From NCBI GenBank assembly GCA_031263015.1, contig JAISGN010000016.1, positions 58,087 through 122,086 of the forward strand: a DNA stretch of 64,000 bases. Direction: 5' to 3'. A model generated the notes under the pieces. It was not told the DNA's origin and did no database searches. It saw only the letters and a program-made list of their open reading frames with translations. Source of the stretch: Bacteroidales bacterium (lineage in GTDB: Bacteria > Bacteroidota > Bacteroidia > Bacteroidales > P3). This document shows positions 9,729 through 18,400 of the stretch, in pieces. Within the stretch, counting starts at the first letter, position 1, and the number at the start of each line of letters is the position of its first letter. The position numbers and the translations under genes were made by a program.

Positions 9729-9862
9729 ATGAAATAAGGTTTCAAAAAAATAATATCAGCGTTTAAATATGGTTTTTCAAAGGGAAATTTTGCTATGTCA
9801 AAAAAAATTACGACCTTTGCAGTCCGAAAATAATGGAATTTTAAATTTAAAAAACTATAACG

Positions 9863-10102
9863 ATGTCAAGAATTTGTGAAATAACAGGAAAGAAAGCGAT
9901 AGGAGGCAATAGCGTTTCTCACTCTAACATAAAAACCAAGAGAAGGTTTTATCCTAATCTTCAAGTAAAGAAATTTTATATTCCAGAGGAAGATATGTGG
10001 ATTACATTGAAGGTTTCGGCAGCCGGAATGCGTACAATAAACAAAAAAGGTATTCTTGCATGCTTGAAAAACTCAGTAGAAAAAGGTATCATTCGCTTAT
10101 AA
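9863..10102 (+). CDS. rpmB: 50S ribosomal protein bL28
   Basis: Small basic ribosomal protein of the large subunit. The 79-residue sequence starts [20 protein letters not shown], the typical bL28 N-terminus, and includes [11 protein letters not shown]. In many Bacteroidota rpmB is followed directly by rpmG (bL33); here a terminator follows instead, so the usual cluster is broken. The preceding 130-base gap holds a weak promoter-like box (GACCTTTG near 9811). Confidence 0.96.
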   Translation: MSRICEITGKKAIGGNSVSHSNIKTKRRFYPNLQVKKFYIPEEDMWITLKVSAAGMRTINKKGILACLKNSVEKGIIRL

Positions 10103-10127
10103 ATTTTGTTTTATCTTAAAAGAATTA

Positions 10128-10158
10128 AGGCTCTCTACCTAACGCAGAGGGCTTTTTG
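10128..10158 (+). terminator. Terminator after rpmB
   Basis: An eight-base stem with G-U pairs (GGCTCTCT with AGAGGGCT) is followed by five T residues. Confidence 0.65.
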
Positions 10159-10175
10159 CATTAAATTTAAACAAA

Positions 10176-10589
10176 ATGTTCAGTTTTGATATCACAACAA
10201 GAGTTGAGTATGTGGATACCGACAAAATGGGCGTTATGCACAACAGTCGATACTTCCTTTTCTTTGAACGCGGTCGTACTGAGACAATGCGGCAACTTGG
10301 AATAGGATATAAATCGGTTGAAGACAAAGGAATAATGATGCCGTTGGTTGAACAATTTGCACGATACATCTCTTCTGCCCATTACGATGATGTTTTGATG
10401 GTGCGAACCTGCATAAAAGAACTGCCGAAGGCTAAAATACGCTTTGATTATCAGGTCATACGGCAGGATAACGGCAAAGAAATAATTTTATGTGAAGGTT
10501 ACAACACATTAGCCTTCGTTTGTACGGATACAAATAAGCCCGTGCGCTGTCCGCAATGGATTTTGGAAAAATTAGCCGCCCATTGGTAA
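10176..10589 (+). CDS. Acyl-CoA thioesterase, 4HBT/YbgC family
   Basis: Hot-dog-fold thioesterase predicted to hydrolyse acyl-CoA thioesters in the cytoplasm. The 137-residue length and the N-terminal motif VEYVDTDKMGVMHNSRY fit the 4-hydroxybenzoyl-CoA thioesterase/YbgC family, in which the Asp in this motif (Asp15 of DTD) is the catalytic residue. The glycine and histidine positions of the family are also present (GVMHN). It follows rpmB after a terminator and converges with metK through a shared hairpin. The substrate cannot be told from the sequence. Confidence 0.9.
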   Translation: MFSFDITTRVEYVDTDKMGVMHNSRYFLFFERGRTETMRQLGIGYKSVEDKGIMMPLVEQFARYISSAHYDDVLMVRTCIKELPKAKIRFDYQVIRQDNGKEIILCEGYNTLAFVCTDTNKPVRCPQWILEKLAAHW

Positions 10590-10625
10590 TTATTAAACCG
10601 CATTCGGTCAAAATGAAACAAAGTA

Positions 10626-10660
10626 AAAAGAGGCTGTTATCAAATAACAACCTCTTTTTT
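10626..10660 (+). terminator. Terminator between thioesterase and metK
   Basis: Stem AAAAGAGGCTGTTA against TAACAACCTCTTTT with one mismatch and a CAAA loop, then a T-run. The A-run on the other side lets it serve convergent metK as well. Confidence 0.85.
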
Positions 10661-10684
10661 GTTGATTCTAATTTAAGCGAACAA

Positions 10685-11938
10685 TTAGATAGAAAACGTT
10701 TGTTTGATTTTATCTACATAATCCAACTTTTCCCAAGTATAAAACTCCACTTCCCGCTTTGCATTCTTGCCATTCTCAAAAACATCTATCGTTTTCTTGT
10801 AAGGAGATCTGCCAAAATGACCATAAGACGCCGTTGGCAAGAAAATAGGATTGCGTAAGCCGAAGCGATTCACAATAGCATACGGACGCAAATCAAACAA
10901 GCCTTTAATCTTATCGGCAATCTCGCCATCGCTCATTGCAACTTTTGCCGTGCCATAGGTATTTACGTAAAGTCCAACAGGCTCTGCAACGCCTATTGCG
11001 TATGCTACCTGAACCAAAACCTCATCACAAAGCCCCGAAGCAACCATATTTTTCGCTATATGCCTAACTGCATACGCCGCACTCCTATCTACTTTTGAAG
11101 AGTCCTTACCTGAAAATGCTCCTCCGCCGTGTGCTCCCTTTCCTCCGTAAGTATCAACGATTATTTTCCTTCCCGTTAAACCTGTATCGCCGTGAGGTCC
11201 GCCGATTACAAACTTTCCTGTCGGATTTACGTGCAATGTGTAGTCGGAATTGAACAAAGCGGTTATTTCCGACTTGTTAAAATATGCTATTGCACGAGGA
11301 ATGAGAATTTCTTTGACATCCTGCCTGATTTTTGCGAGCATTCGTTCGTCCGAATCAAACTCATCGTGTTGTGTAGAGATAACAATAGTATCAATAGCAA
11401 TCGGTTTGTTGTTGTCATCGTACTTTATAGTAACCTGCGACTTTGAATCAGGACGCAGATATGTCATTTGCTTGCCTTCCTTGCGAATTTGAGTCAGTTC
11501 ATAAACCAAAATATGAGCCAAAGTCAGCGGAAGAGGCATATAATCCTCAGTATCACGACACGCATAGCCAAACATCATACCTTGATCGCCTGCTCCCTGC
11601 TCGGCAAGCTCGCTACGCTCAACGCCTTGATTTATATCACTGCTTTGTTCGTGTATTGCGGAAATCACACCACAACTTTCGCTCTCAAATTTGTACTCTC
11701 CTTTAGTATAACCTATGCTTTTAACAACGTTTCTTGCTGTTTGCTGCACATCAACGTAAGCATTGGTTTTCACTTCTCCGCTAAGCACCACAAGACCCGT
11801 TGTTACAAGAGTCTCGCATGCTACTTTGCTGTTAGAATCTCTGCGAAGAAATTCATCTAATAACGCATCCGATATTTGGTCTGCTACTTTATCGGGATGC
11901 CCTTCGGAAACAGATTCCGATGTAAAGAAATAAGCCAT
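10685..11938 (-). CDS. metK: S-adenosylmethionine synthetase
   Basis: Makes S-adenosylmethionine from methionine and ATP. The 417-residue protein begins [20 protein letters not shown], the family's N-terminal signature with the ATP-binding HPDK. It also has [12 protein letters not shown] and the phosphate-binding loop [19 protein letters not shown]. Length is slightly above the E. coli enzyme (384). Its 5' leader carries a SAM-II-type riboswitch and a promoter, so feedback by its product is expected. The neighbour on the far side, prfB, is divergent. Confidence 0.97.
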   Translation of the reverse strand: MAYFFTSESVSEGHPDKVADQISDALLDEFLRRDSNSKVACETLVTTGLVVLSGEVKTNAYVDVQQTARNVVKSIGYTKGEYKFESESCGVISAIHEQSSDINQGVERSELAEQGAGDQGMMFGYACRDTEDYMPLPLTLAHILVYELTQIRKEGKQMTYLRPDSKSQVTIKYDDNNKPIAIDTIVISTQHDEFDSDERMLAKIRQDVKEILIPRAIAYFNKSEITALFNSDYTLHVNPTGKFVIGGPHGDTGLTGRKIIVDTYGGKGAHGGGAFSGKDSSKVDRSAAYAVRHIAKNMVASGLCDEVLVQVAYAIGVAEPVGLYVNTYGTAKVAMSDGEIADKIKGLFDLRPYAIVNRFGLRNPIFLPTASYGHFGRSPYKKTIDVFENGKNAKREVEFYTWEKLDYVDKIKQTFSI

Positions 11939-12007
11939 ATTCTTTTTGTTTTAGTTAAAAAATTAAGTTAAATGGGAAATATAGATTGACGTAATCCAAA
12001 GAGTGTT

Positions 12008-12060
12008 ATTGGTTTAGCATTCTTTTTTTGTGGTTGCAATCAAATCAAATCTTTCCACAT
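12008..12060 (-). ncRNA. SAM-II riboswitch (SAM_alpha type) before metK
   Basis: Read on the minus strand, stem P1 is TGTGG paired with CCACA. The loop matches the SAM-II pattern GATTT-n6-ATTGCA. The 3' segment after P1 is A-rich and contains the conserved ATGCTAAA. These three elements occur in this order and spacing in SAM-II RNAs. It lies about 70 bases upstream of the metK start and just after a promoter box, so it would be transcribed at the head of the metK mRNA. The pseudoknot pairing was only partly verified by eye. Confidence 0.82.
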
Positions 12061-12066
12061 TGAGAT

Positions 12067-12097
12067 GCAAAGATAATATATTTTTTTATAACCGCAA
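12067..12097 (-). promoter_or_regulatory. Promoter of metK
   Basis: On the minus strand, TATCTTTG (12068-12075) is preceded by TTG at 12097-12095 with a 19-base spacer, a good Bacteroidota promoter. It places the SAM-II element at the very start of the transcript. Confidence 0.75.
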
Positions 12098-12175
12098 TAT
12101 TCGCTGTTTTCTGTTAGCCTTTTGAAAACAGAACGGCATAAGACAGCATCAATATCTGCTAATAGAAGATTTTTG

Positions 12176-12183
12176 TATTTTTG
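12176..12183 (+). promoter_or_regulatory. -7 promoter box of prfB
   Basis: TATTTTTG lies 32 bases before the prfB ATG and fits TAnnTTTG. Confidence 0.6.
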
Positions 12184-12215
12184 CAGAAATTTTATTAATA
12201 AAAGTAATAATACAA

Positions 12216-13305
12216 ATGACTTATCAGGAGCAATTAAAAGACTTCATAACGAGAGCAAACGCTCTAAGGAGGTTTCTTTGACATAGATAATCGTGTCAAA
12301 GAAATAGAAGAAAAAGAAAAAACAACACAAGAGGCTAATTTTTGGAACGATGCCAAAAATGCAGAGAAGATTCTCAAAGATATCAGTGAAAAAAAATCGT
12401 GGCTAACGGCGTATAATCAGGTTGAGAAGGCTATTGATGACCTTAAAGTTTGGTTTGAGTTTTATGATTCGGGCGAAATAACCGAAGAGAATCTTGCTTT
12501 CAATATTGCGGAATCAGAGAAAATAATTGCCGAACTTGAATTTAAAAATATGTTACGCAGTGAAGAGGACAGGCTTTCGGCGATTATCAATATCAACTCG
12601 GGAGCAGGAGGAACCGAAAGTTGCGATTGGGCGAATATGTTGTACAGAATGTATTTGCGATGGGCGGAAAGACATAATTTCAAGGTGTCTCTTATTGATA
12701 TCATAGAAGGAGAAGCCGCCGGAATAAAGAGTGTAAGTTTGGAAATAACGGGTGATTTTGTTTATGGCTATCTGAAGAGCGAGAATGGTGTGCATCGTTT
12801 GGTAAGATTGTCTCCTTTTGATGCGGCAAACAAGCGTCATACGTCTTTTGCTTCGGTTTATGCCTATCCTATTATTGATGACAACATTGAAATCAACATC
12901 AATCCTTCCGATATAGAATGGGATACGTTTCGTTCTTCCGGTCCCGGCGGTCAAAACGTCAATAAAGTTGAGACGGCAGTACGTCTGCATCATAAACCTT
13001 CGGGTATAGTGATTGAATGCCAGCAAACCCGTTCTCAATTGCAGAATAGAGAAAAGGCTTTGCAGATATTGAAGTCGCAACTCTATGCTGCCGAACTGAA
13101 AAAGAAGCAGGAAAAAATTGCAGAGACCGAAGCCTCCAAAAAGAAGATAGAATGGGGGTCGCAAATCCGCAATTATGTGCTTCATCCTTATAAATTGGTA
13201 AAAGATTTGCGGACAAACATTGAAACTTCCGACACAACGGCTGTTTTAGACGGCGAAATAGACGATTTTATCAAAGCCTACCTTATGGAATTCGGCTCAT
13301 TGTAA
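12216..13305 (+). CDS. prfB: Peptide chain release factor 2 (programmed frameshift)
   Basis: Release factor 2, which recognises UGA and UAA stop codons and triggers peptide release. The gene is read in two frames: 21 codons from ATG 12216 to CTT 12276, then a +1 shift over the in-frame TGA at 12279, continuing with GAC at 12280. The result is a 362-residue protein, close to E. coli RF2 (365). Stop-codon motif SPF is at residues 199-201 and the hydrolysis motif GGQ at 244-246 ([14 protein letters not shown]). An annotation starting at ATG 12550 would miss the first third. The gene is divergent from metK and is followed by a 41-bp repeat array. Confidence 0.96.
12267..12282 (+). promoter_or_regulatory. 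prfB +1 frameshift signal with internal Shine-Dalgarno
   Basis: AGGAGG TTT CTT TGA C: a perfect Shine-Dalgarno hexamer three bases before the slippery CTT, then the UGA codon followed by C. This is the classic RF2 autoregulation site: low RF2 slows termination at UGA and allows the +1 shift. Confidence 0.96.
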
Positions 13306-13338
13306 CCACCAAACGTTTGGAAGTGTTTGTAATCTTAC

Positions 13339-13560
13339 AAATAGTCGGCAGAGGTTAGGCAAACCTTTTGTAAAGATACAAACATTCGGCAACATTACGG
13401 CAAGACGTTTGTAAAGATGCAAACATTCGGCAACATTACGGCAAGACGTTTGTAAAGATACAAAGAGTTAAAACCGCCGAAATAAACCTTTTGTATATTC
13501 GCAAATAGTTGGCAGAAGTACGGCTGACCTTTTGTAATGATAAAAATAGTTAAAAATATT
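13339..13560. repeat. 41-bp tandem array
   Basis: Five complete units begin at 13339, 13380, 13421, 13462 and 13503, exactly 41 bp apart, with a partial sixth at 13544. Units 2 and 3 differ at one base. Each unit contains a small palindrome of the form GTTTGTA-AAGA-TACAAAC across the unit junction. It fills the prfB-hppA gap of about 365 bases, where no gene is seen. Confidence 0.93.
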
Positions 13561-13614
13561 TTTTGGAAACGTTCGGAAGATTACGGAAATTAAAAAGTGC
13601 AAATGCAACACGCA

Positions 13615-13652
13615 CAAAAAAGGCTTCATCATAAAGATAAAGCCTTTTTTTG
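13615..13652. terminator. Bidirectional terminator between prfB and hppA
   Basis: A perfect stem AAAAAAGGCTT / AAGCCTTTTTT encloses a 13-base loop; A- and T-runs on both sides suit both convergent genes. Confidence 0.85.
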
Positions 13653-13671
13653 AAGTTAATATATATTGCGA

Positions 13672-16080
13672 TTATTTTCTGTTGATACGCATTTTGTAGA
13701 AAGAGCGATAAACAAAATAAACGGCAACTAAAAAGAATAGGATGCCAAAATAAGGTGCAATGTCTCTGAATGACTCGCTTATTGCTATTTCCATTGCCAA
13801 CAATCCGAATAAAGTAGTGAATTTAATGATTGGATTGAGGGCTACGGAGGATGTATCTTTGAAAGGGTCGCCAACAGTGTCGCCTACAACGGAAGCATCG
13901 TGCAATGGTGTTCCTTTTGCCTGCATATCCACCTCTACAACTTTTTTTGCATTATCCCAACTTCCGCCGGCATTTGCCATAAACACTGCCTGAAACAATC
14001 CGAACAAAGCAATAGATATCAGATAACTGACAAATAACGACACAGCCTCTGTGCCGCCGATACCCGATGGCGAAGAAAGACACGCTATGCCCAATGCAAA
14101 AAAGAATACCGAAATAAAGATGTTAAACATTCCTTTTTGTGCATATTGAGTACAGATTTTGACAACCTCAACCGATTTGCTTTCGTCAGCCTTCTTTGGT
14201 GCGTTAGCATCGAGATTGATATGTTTTTTGATATACTCCACAGCACGATAAGCACCTGTGGTTACTGCCTGAGTAGATGCACCGGTAAACCAATAAACAA
14301 CTGCTCCTCCAAGCAAAAAGCCGAGAATCGTATAAGGATTTAAGATATTAAGAATGTTTTCAGGGTTTATATTGAGAGTATCTTTTATTACAAGTATCAA
14401 AGAGAATATCATCGTTGTTGCACCTACGACAGCAGTGCCTATAAGAACAGGTTTTGCAGTCGCCTTGAATGTATTGCCGGCACCATCGTTTGCTTCCAAA
14501 TAATATTTACTCTTTTCCCAATCGGGTTTGAAGCCAAAATCTCTCTCTATCTCTTCATCTACATTTTCCACATCCTCTATCAACGAGAGTTCATAAACAC
14601 TTTGTGCATTATCCGTAACAGGTCCGTAACTATCAACGGCTATTGTAACCGGTCCCATTCCCAACATTCCGAAGGCAACAAGTCCGAAGGCAAAAATCGA
14701 AGGATAAATCATTATATCATTTAATGCCCCGCTTTGAGTGTAAGCAAAGAACATCAATAAGACAAACACCAATCCCGTCCAAAAAGCAGAGAAATTACCT
14801 GCAACAAAGCCTGAAAGTATATTCAATGAAGCACCTCCTTCTTCCGAAGCCTTAACAACTTCACGAACGTGTGCCGATTTCGGAGAAGTGAATATCTTTG
14901 TGATTTCCGGAATAATCGCTGCTCCCAATGTTCCGCACGATATTATTAAAGCCAGAACCCACCATAGATTAGTATTGCCATCCAAATTTCCTATTAAAAG
15001 GTATGAAATGATAAAGGTTGATATTATTGAAAATATGGAAGTAATCCAGACAAGTGATGTCAATGGCGCTTCAAAGTCAAGCGTGTCGCTTTTCCCATAG
15101 CGTAATTTTGCGTACCAATTGTTTATCCAGAAAGCAACAATAGAAGCTATGACTCCAAGAATACGCATTGAAAATATCCACACGAGCAATTCTCTTTGCA
15201 ACTCAACATTTGGGATTGCGAGCAAGATGAAGGACACCAATGCAACACCGGTTACGCCATAAGTTTCAAAGCCGTCAGCCGTAGGACCCACAGAATCTCC
15301 TGCATTATCACCGGTACAGTCTGCAATAACACCGGGATTACGAGGGTCATCTTCCCCTATTTTGAAAACAACCTTCATTAAATCAGAACCAATGTCGGCA
15401 ATTTTTGTAAAGATACCACCTGCAATACGCAATGCCGATGCTCCCAAACTTTCTCCGATAGCAAAACCGATGAAGCATGACCCGGCTAATTCCGCAGGCA
15501 TCAACAAAAGAATAACCAACATAAGAAAGAGTTCAACACAAATCAACACAACGCCAATGCTCATCCCTGCATTCAAAGGAATATTAAGCAATTTCAAAGG
15601 ATTGCGTTTTAAAGAGGCAAAAGCCATACGCGAATTTGCCAGCGTATTCATCCGAATACCATAAGCAGCAACCGCATACGAACCGCATATCCCGATAACA
15701 GTCCATGCCAATATCAATAATACACCTCCCAAACCGAGACTTTCTCCGTTATCTCCTTTAGCAAGGAATCCGAAATAGCCTGCAACTGCAATACCAATAA
15801 AAACAAACAATATGGAAAGAAACTTCCCTTGTTGTTTAAGATAAGTAGAACAGGTTTTATAAATCACTTTTGCTATGGCAAGCATAGAGGAATGTGCAGG
15901 CAGTTTCTTTACCTTCACAAAGTGATAAAATCCAAACGCCAATCCAAGTATGGCGATTAAAAAACCCCAATGCAATATTCCAAATTCGTGGATGGCAGTG
16001 GGGACTTTCAAATTGACCTCGCTTGCCATCATTAATACAGGCGTAGCAAGGGCTAACAATGTTGTTGTAATCCGTTTCAT
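13672..16080 (-). CDS. hppA: Membrane-bound proton/sodium-pumping pyrophosphatase
   Basis: Couples pyrophosphate hydrolysis to ion pumping across the inner membrane. About 16 hydrophobic helices are visible. The active-site signatures are present: DCTGDNAGDSVGPTADGFET and DTVGDPFKDTSSVALNPIIK. Lys539 in GNTFKAT occupies the position where K+-independent enzymes have Lys and K+-dependent ones Ala. The start at 16080 (MKRITTT) is preferred to the upstream ATG at 16107, which would leave almost no leader after the promoter box at 16123-16130. At 802 residues it is longer than many bacterial homologues (650-750). Ion specificity (H+ or Na+) is not decided here. Confidence 0.95.
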   Translation of the reverse strand: MKRITTTLLALATPVLMMASEVNLKVPTAIHEFGILHWGFLIAILGLAFGFYHFVKVKKLPAHSSMLAIAKVIYKTCSTYLKQQGKFLSILFVFIGIAVAGYFGFLAKGDNGESLGLGGVLLILAWTVIGICGSYAVAAYGIRMNTLANSRMAFASLKRNPLKLLNIPLNAGMSIGVVLICVELFLMLVILLLMPAELAGSCFIGFAIGESLGASALRIAGGIFTKIADIGSDLMKVVFKIGEDDPRNPGVIADCTGDNAGDSVGPTADGFETYGVTGVALVSFILLAIPNVELQRELLVWIFSMRILGVIASIVAFWINNWYAKLRYGKSDTLDFEAPLTSLVWITSIFSIISTFIISYLLIGNLDGNTNLWWVLALIISCGTLGAAIIPEITKIFTSPKSAHVREVVKASEEGGASLNILSGFVAGNFSAFWTGLVFVLLMFFAYTQSGALNDIMIYPSIFAFGLVAFGMLGMGPVTIAVDSYGPVTDNAQSVYELSLIEDVENVDEEIERDFGFKPDWEKSKYYLEANDGAGNTFKATAKPVLIGTAVVGATTMIFSLILVIKDTLNINPENILNILNPYTILGFLLGGAVVYWFTGASTQAVTTGAYRAVEYIKKHINLDANAPKKADESKSVEVVKICTQYAQKGMFNIFISVFFFALGIACLSSPSGIGGTEAVSLFVSYLISIALFGLFQAVFMANAGGSWDNAKKVVEVDMQAKGTPLHDASVVGDTVGDPFKDTSSVALNPIIKFTTLFGLLAMEIAISESFRDIAPYFGILFFLVAVYFVYRSFYKMRINRK

Positions 16081-16122
16081 TTTTTCAAAGATTAAATTCG
16101 AAAACAATTATTTATAATACTG

Positions 16123-16130
16123 CAAAAGTA
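16123..16130 (-). promoter_or_regulatory. -7 promoter box of hppA
   Basis: TACTTTTG on the minus strand, 42 bases before the chosen hppA start. Confidence 0.6.
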
Positions 16131-16193
16131 CAAATTATTTACAAAATACAATATCGGCAGTTGATTTTCATATATTCATCAAAAAAAATTTTG

Positions 16194-16201
16194 TACTTTT
16201 G
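16194..16201 (+). promoter_or_regulatory. -7 promoter box of the glycogen synthase gene
   Basis: TACTTTTG on the plus strand. It overlaps the ATG at 16199, excluding that ATG as a start and supporting 16232. Confidence 0.65.
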
Positions 16202-16231
16202 CAATTCAATTTTACTATATCCAAACTTGTT

Positions 16232-17050
16232 ATGAAGGGGAAAATATTATACATAAACCAAGAAACATATCCTTACACTACCGAAACGGAAATATCAACC
16301 TTCGGAAGATACTTACCTCAATTAATGCAAGACCACTGCGATAAAGAAGTAAGGGTGTTTATGCCTGATTTCGGCAATATCAATGAAAGAAAAAATCAAT
16401 TACATGAAGTTATCCGCCTATCTGGGCTAAATATCGTCATTGATAATACCGACCATCCTCTGTTAATAAAGGTAGCCTCCATTCCAGCAGCAAGATTACA
16501 AGTTTATTTTATAGATAACGACGATTACTTTCATAGAAAGTTTGACCTCTTTGATGAGAACGGCATATTGTTTGAAGACAATCCGGCACGTGCAGTCTTT
16601 TATGCTCACGGAGTATTGGAAACAATAAAGAAACTAAGTTGGAAACCGAACATTATTCACTGCACCGGATGGTTCGCATCATTAGTTCCATTTTATATTA
16701 AGCGTACTGCATACAAAAACAATCCTTATTTCTCGGATGCGAAAGTTGTTCTGTCGATTTACGACGATAAGTTTGAAGGTTGCCTTAGTGAAACAATCGG
16801 GCGCAAACTTAGGCATGACGGAGCAAATAGACGAGATTGCGAGTGGTATAAAGAACCTAATTATCTTAATCTAATGAAAGCGGCTATAAACTATTCTGAT
16901 GGCATAGTAATGGCAAGTGAAAAAGTAGATCAAACATTAATTCAATATGCAAAAGACTCTAAAAAACCTGTCGTTGATTATGCTCCTATACCAGACATTG
17001 CCGAACAAATAAATAACCTTTACAATTCAATAATTGTAGAAGACGATTAA
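16232..17050 (+). CDS. Single-domain glycogen/starch synthase (GT5 N-terminal half)
   Basis: Resembles the N-terminal catalytic domain of glycogen/starch synthases, which transfer glucose from a nucleotide sugar to glycogen. The protein is 272 residues against about 480 for the two-domain E. coli GlgA, and ends after the N-terminal Rossmann domain; such short forms are common in Bacteroidota. Recognisable pieces are the N-terminal GKILYINQETYPYTTETEIS and NIIHCTGWFASLVPFYIK. Because the GT5 C-terminal half normally holds most of the nucleotide-sugar site, activity cannot be assumed. It starts a plus-strand run with the DUF4270 lipoprotein, a pairing frequent in this phylum. Confidence 0.8.
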   Translation: MKGKILYINQETYPYTTETEISTFGRYLPQLMQDHCDKEVRVFMPDFGNINERKNQLHEVIRLSGLNIVIDNTDHPLLIKVASIPAARLQVYFIDNDDYFHRKFDLFDENGILFEDNPARAVFYAHGVLETIKKLSWKPNIIHCTGWFASLVPFYIKRTAYKNNPYFSDAKVVLSIYDDKFEGCLSETIGRKLRHDGANRRDCEWYKEPNYLNLMKAAINYSDGIVMASEKVDQTLIQYAKDSKKPVVDYAPIPDIAEQINNLYNSIIVEDD

Positions 17051-17120
17051 ACTTAAACAACAAATATCCTATTCATGCGTTTTTATACTTCATTATAATA
17101 CTATTAAAAATCCGATAAAT

Positions 17121-18386
17121 ATGTTTAATAAACTTAAATATCTTTTAATTCTTCTGCCGTTTGCATTCTTATCTTGCGTTGATGAAGACGAGACATTAGG
17201 TTTGAATTTAGTTAATCAAGAGCCTTTCCTTTACGAACAATATGACGGTTTGACTATGCATTCGTCTTTTTTCCATGAAGACAGCATTGCAACTTCAAAA
17301 TCCGATTTATATTCGTTAGGAAAGTATAAAGATAATGCCTTTGGCAGCGTCCAATCCGTAATATACACACAATTATCATTACCTAATGATATAGATTTCT
17401 CACAAACGACAATTGATTCCATTGTATTGGGTCTTTATTTCACCGATTATTACACCCAAGATACTGCAATCAGAACAATGAATATGCAGGTAGAAATCAG
17501 GGAACTTGCTAACGACATACCCGATACGGCTTACGCTTTTGATGTAGTTGATATTGACGCAGGGAAACAGCCTTTATTCAATAATAATACAATGTTTAAT
17601 CCGGATACTATAATAGTATTGGGCGAAGATACATTGACAAAACAATTGCGATTACCTCTTTCGGATGATTTCAAGGCTCGTATGCAACAACAAAGCTTTG
17701 CAGACAACTCTGCTTTCCAACAATGGCTAAAAGGTATTCGCATAACAGCAACACCGGTTTCCGATCCTAACGGAATGATTGCTCAATTTAATCTTACAAA
17801 TCAGGCAAGCGGTATGTTTGTTTATTACAAAGACAAAAATAATAAGCCTGCAACTCTACGTATAGTTATAGATAAGAACTGCAAAAACTTCTCTCATATT
17901 GATTATGACTTCAATGGCAGCACCATATCGGCAATTACAAACGATACATTAAAGAGTGAGGATTACAATAACACAATGTATGTCGGCGGATTGGGCGTTG
18001 CAATGACTAAAATCAGCATCGACAGCATTATTGACTGGTATATGGATACGGCAATCAAGAATAGCGCCATCAATGAAGCCGTTTTAGTACTCCCAATCGC
18101 AACAAACAATCCCGCAAATCGCTATCCTGCTCAATTATATTGTGCTTATGATACGGCTGGAGTAATGAAATATGTTGATGATATGGGGAATATCGCATAT
18201 TTTGACGGACTTTACGACAAGCAAAACAAAGAATATCGCATGAGAATCACACAACATCTTTTTGCTTGCATACAAAACAAACATCTTAATCACAATCTAT
18301 ATATCTTTGTGCCTACAAGAGCAGCCAATCCTTACAGAGTAATTCTCGGAAAGCCTAAATTAGAAATAACCTATTCACGAAGATAA
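17121..18386 (+). CDS. DUF4270-family lipoprotein
   Basis: Exported lipoprotein of unknown function. The signal peptide MFNKLKYLLILLPFAFLSC ends in a lipobox with Cys19 as lipidation site, followed by the acidic stretch VDEDET; Asp after the Cys may favour a particular sorting route in Bacteroidota. The rest (about 400 residues) is beta-rich, with many short Asp/Asn/Thr segments, as in DUF4270 proteins, which are usually encoded beside the one-domain glycogen synthase as here. The gap to the upstream gene is 70 bases. Function is not known; a surface or envelope role is inference. Confidence 0.8.
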   Translation: MFNKLKYLLILLPFAFLSCVDEDETLGLNLVNQEPFLYEQYDGLTMHSSFFHEDSIATSKSDLYSLGKYKDNAFGSVQSVIYTQLSLPNDIDFSQTTIDSIVLGLYFTDYYTQDTAIRTMNMQVEIRELANDIPDTAYAFDVVDIDAGKQPLFNNNTMFNPDTIIVLGEDTLTKQLRLPLSDDFKARMQQQSFADNSAFQQWLKGIRITATPVSDPNGMIAQFNLTNQASGMFVYYKDKNNKPATLRIVIDKNCKNFSHIDYDFNGSTISAITNDTLKSEDYNNTMYVGGLGVAMTKISIDSIIDWYMDTAIKNSAINEAVLVLPIATNNPANRYPAQLYCAYDTAGVMKYVDDMGNIAYFDGLYDKQNKEYRMRITQHLFACIQNKHLNHNLYIFVPTRAANPYRVILGKPKLEITYSRR

Positions 18387-18400
18387 ACATCTTTCTTTGT

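Noticed and set aside
12279..12281. In-frame stop making prfB a pseudogene
   Set aside because: The context AGGAGG-TTT-CTT-TGA-C is the standard RF2 frameshift site, and the +1 frame is open with all RF2 motifs to 13305.
12553..13185. Long antisense open frame (210 codons) on the minus strand over prfB
   Set aside because: It is the mirror of a well-conserved gene, has no family resemblance and no promoter; it is open through codon bias.
16199..16231. N-terminal extension of the glycogen synthase
   Set aside because: The ATG at 16199 overlaps the -7 box, so it cannot be in the message; the family start is at 16232.
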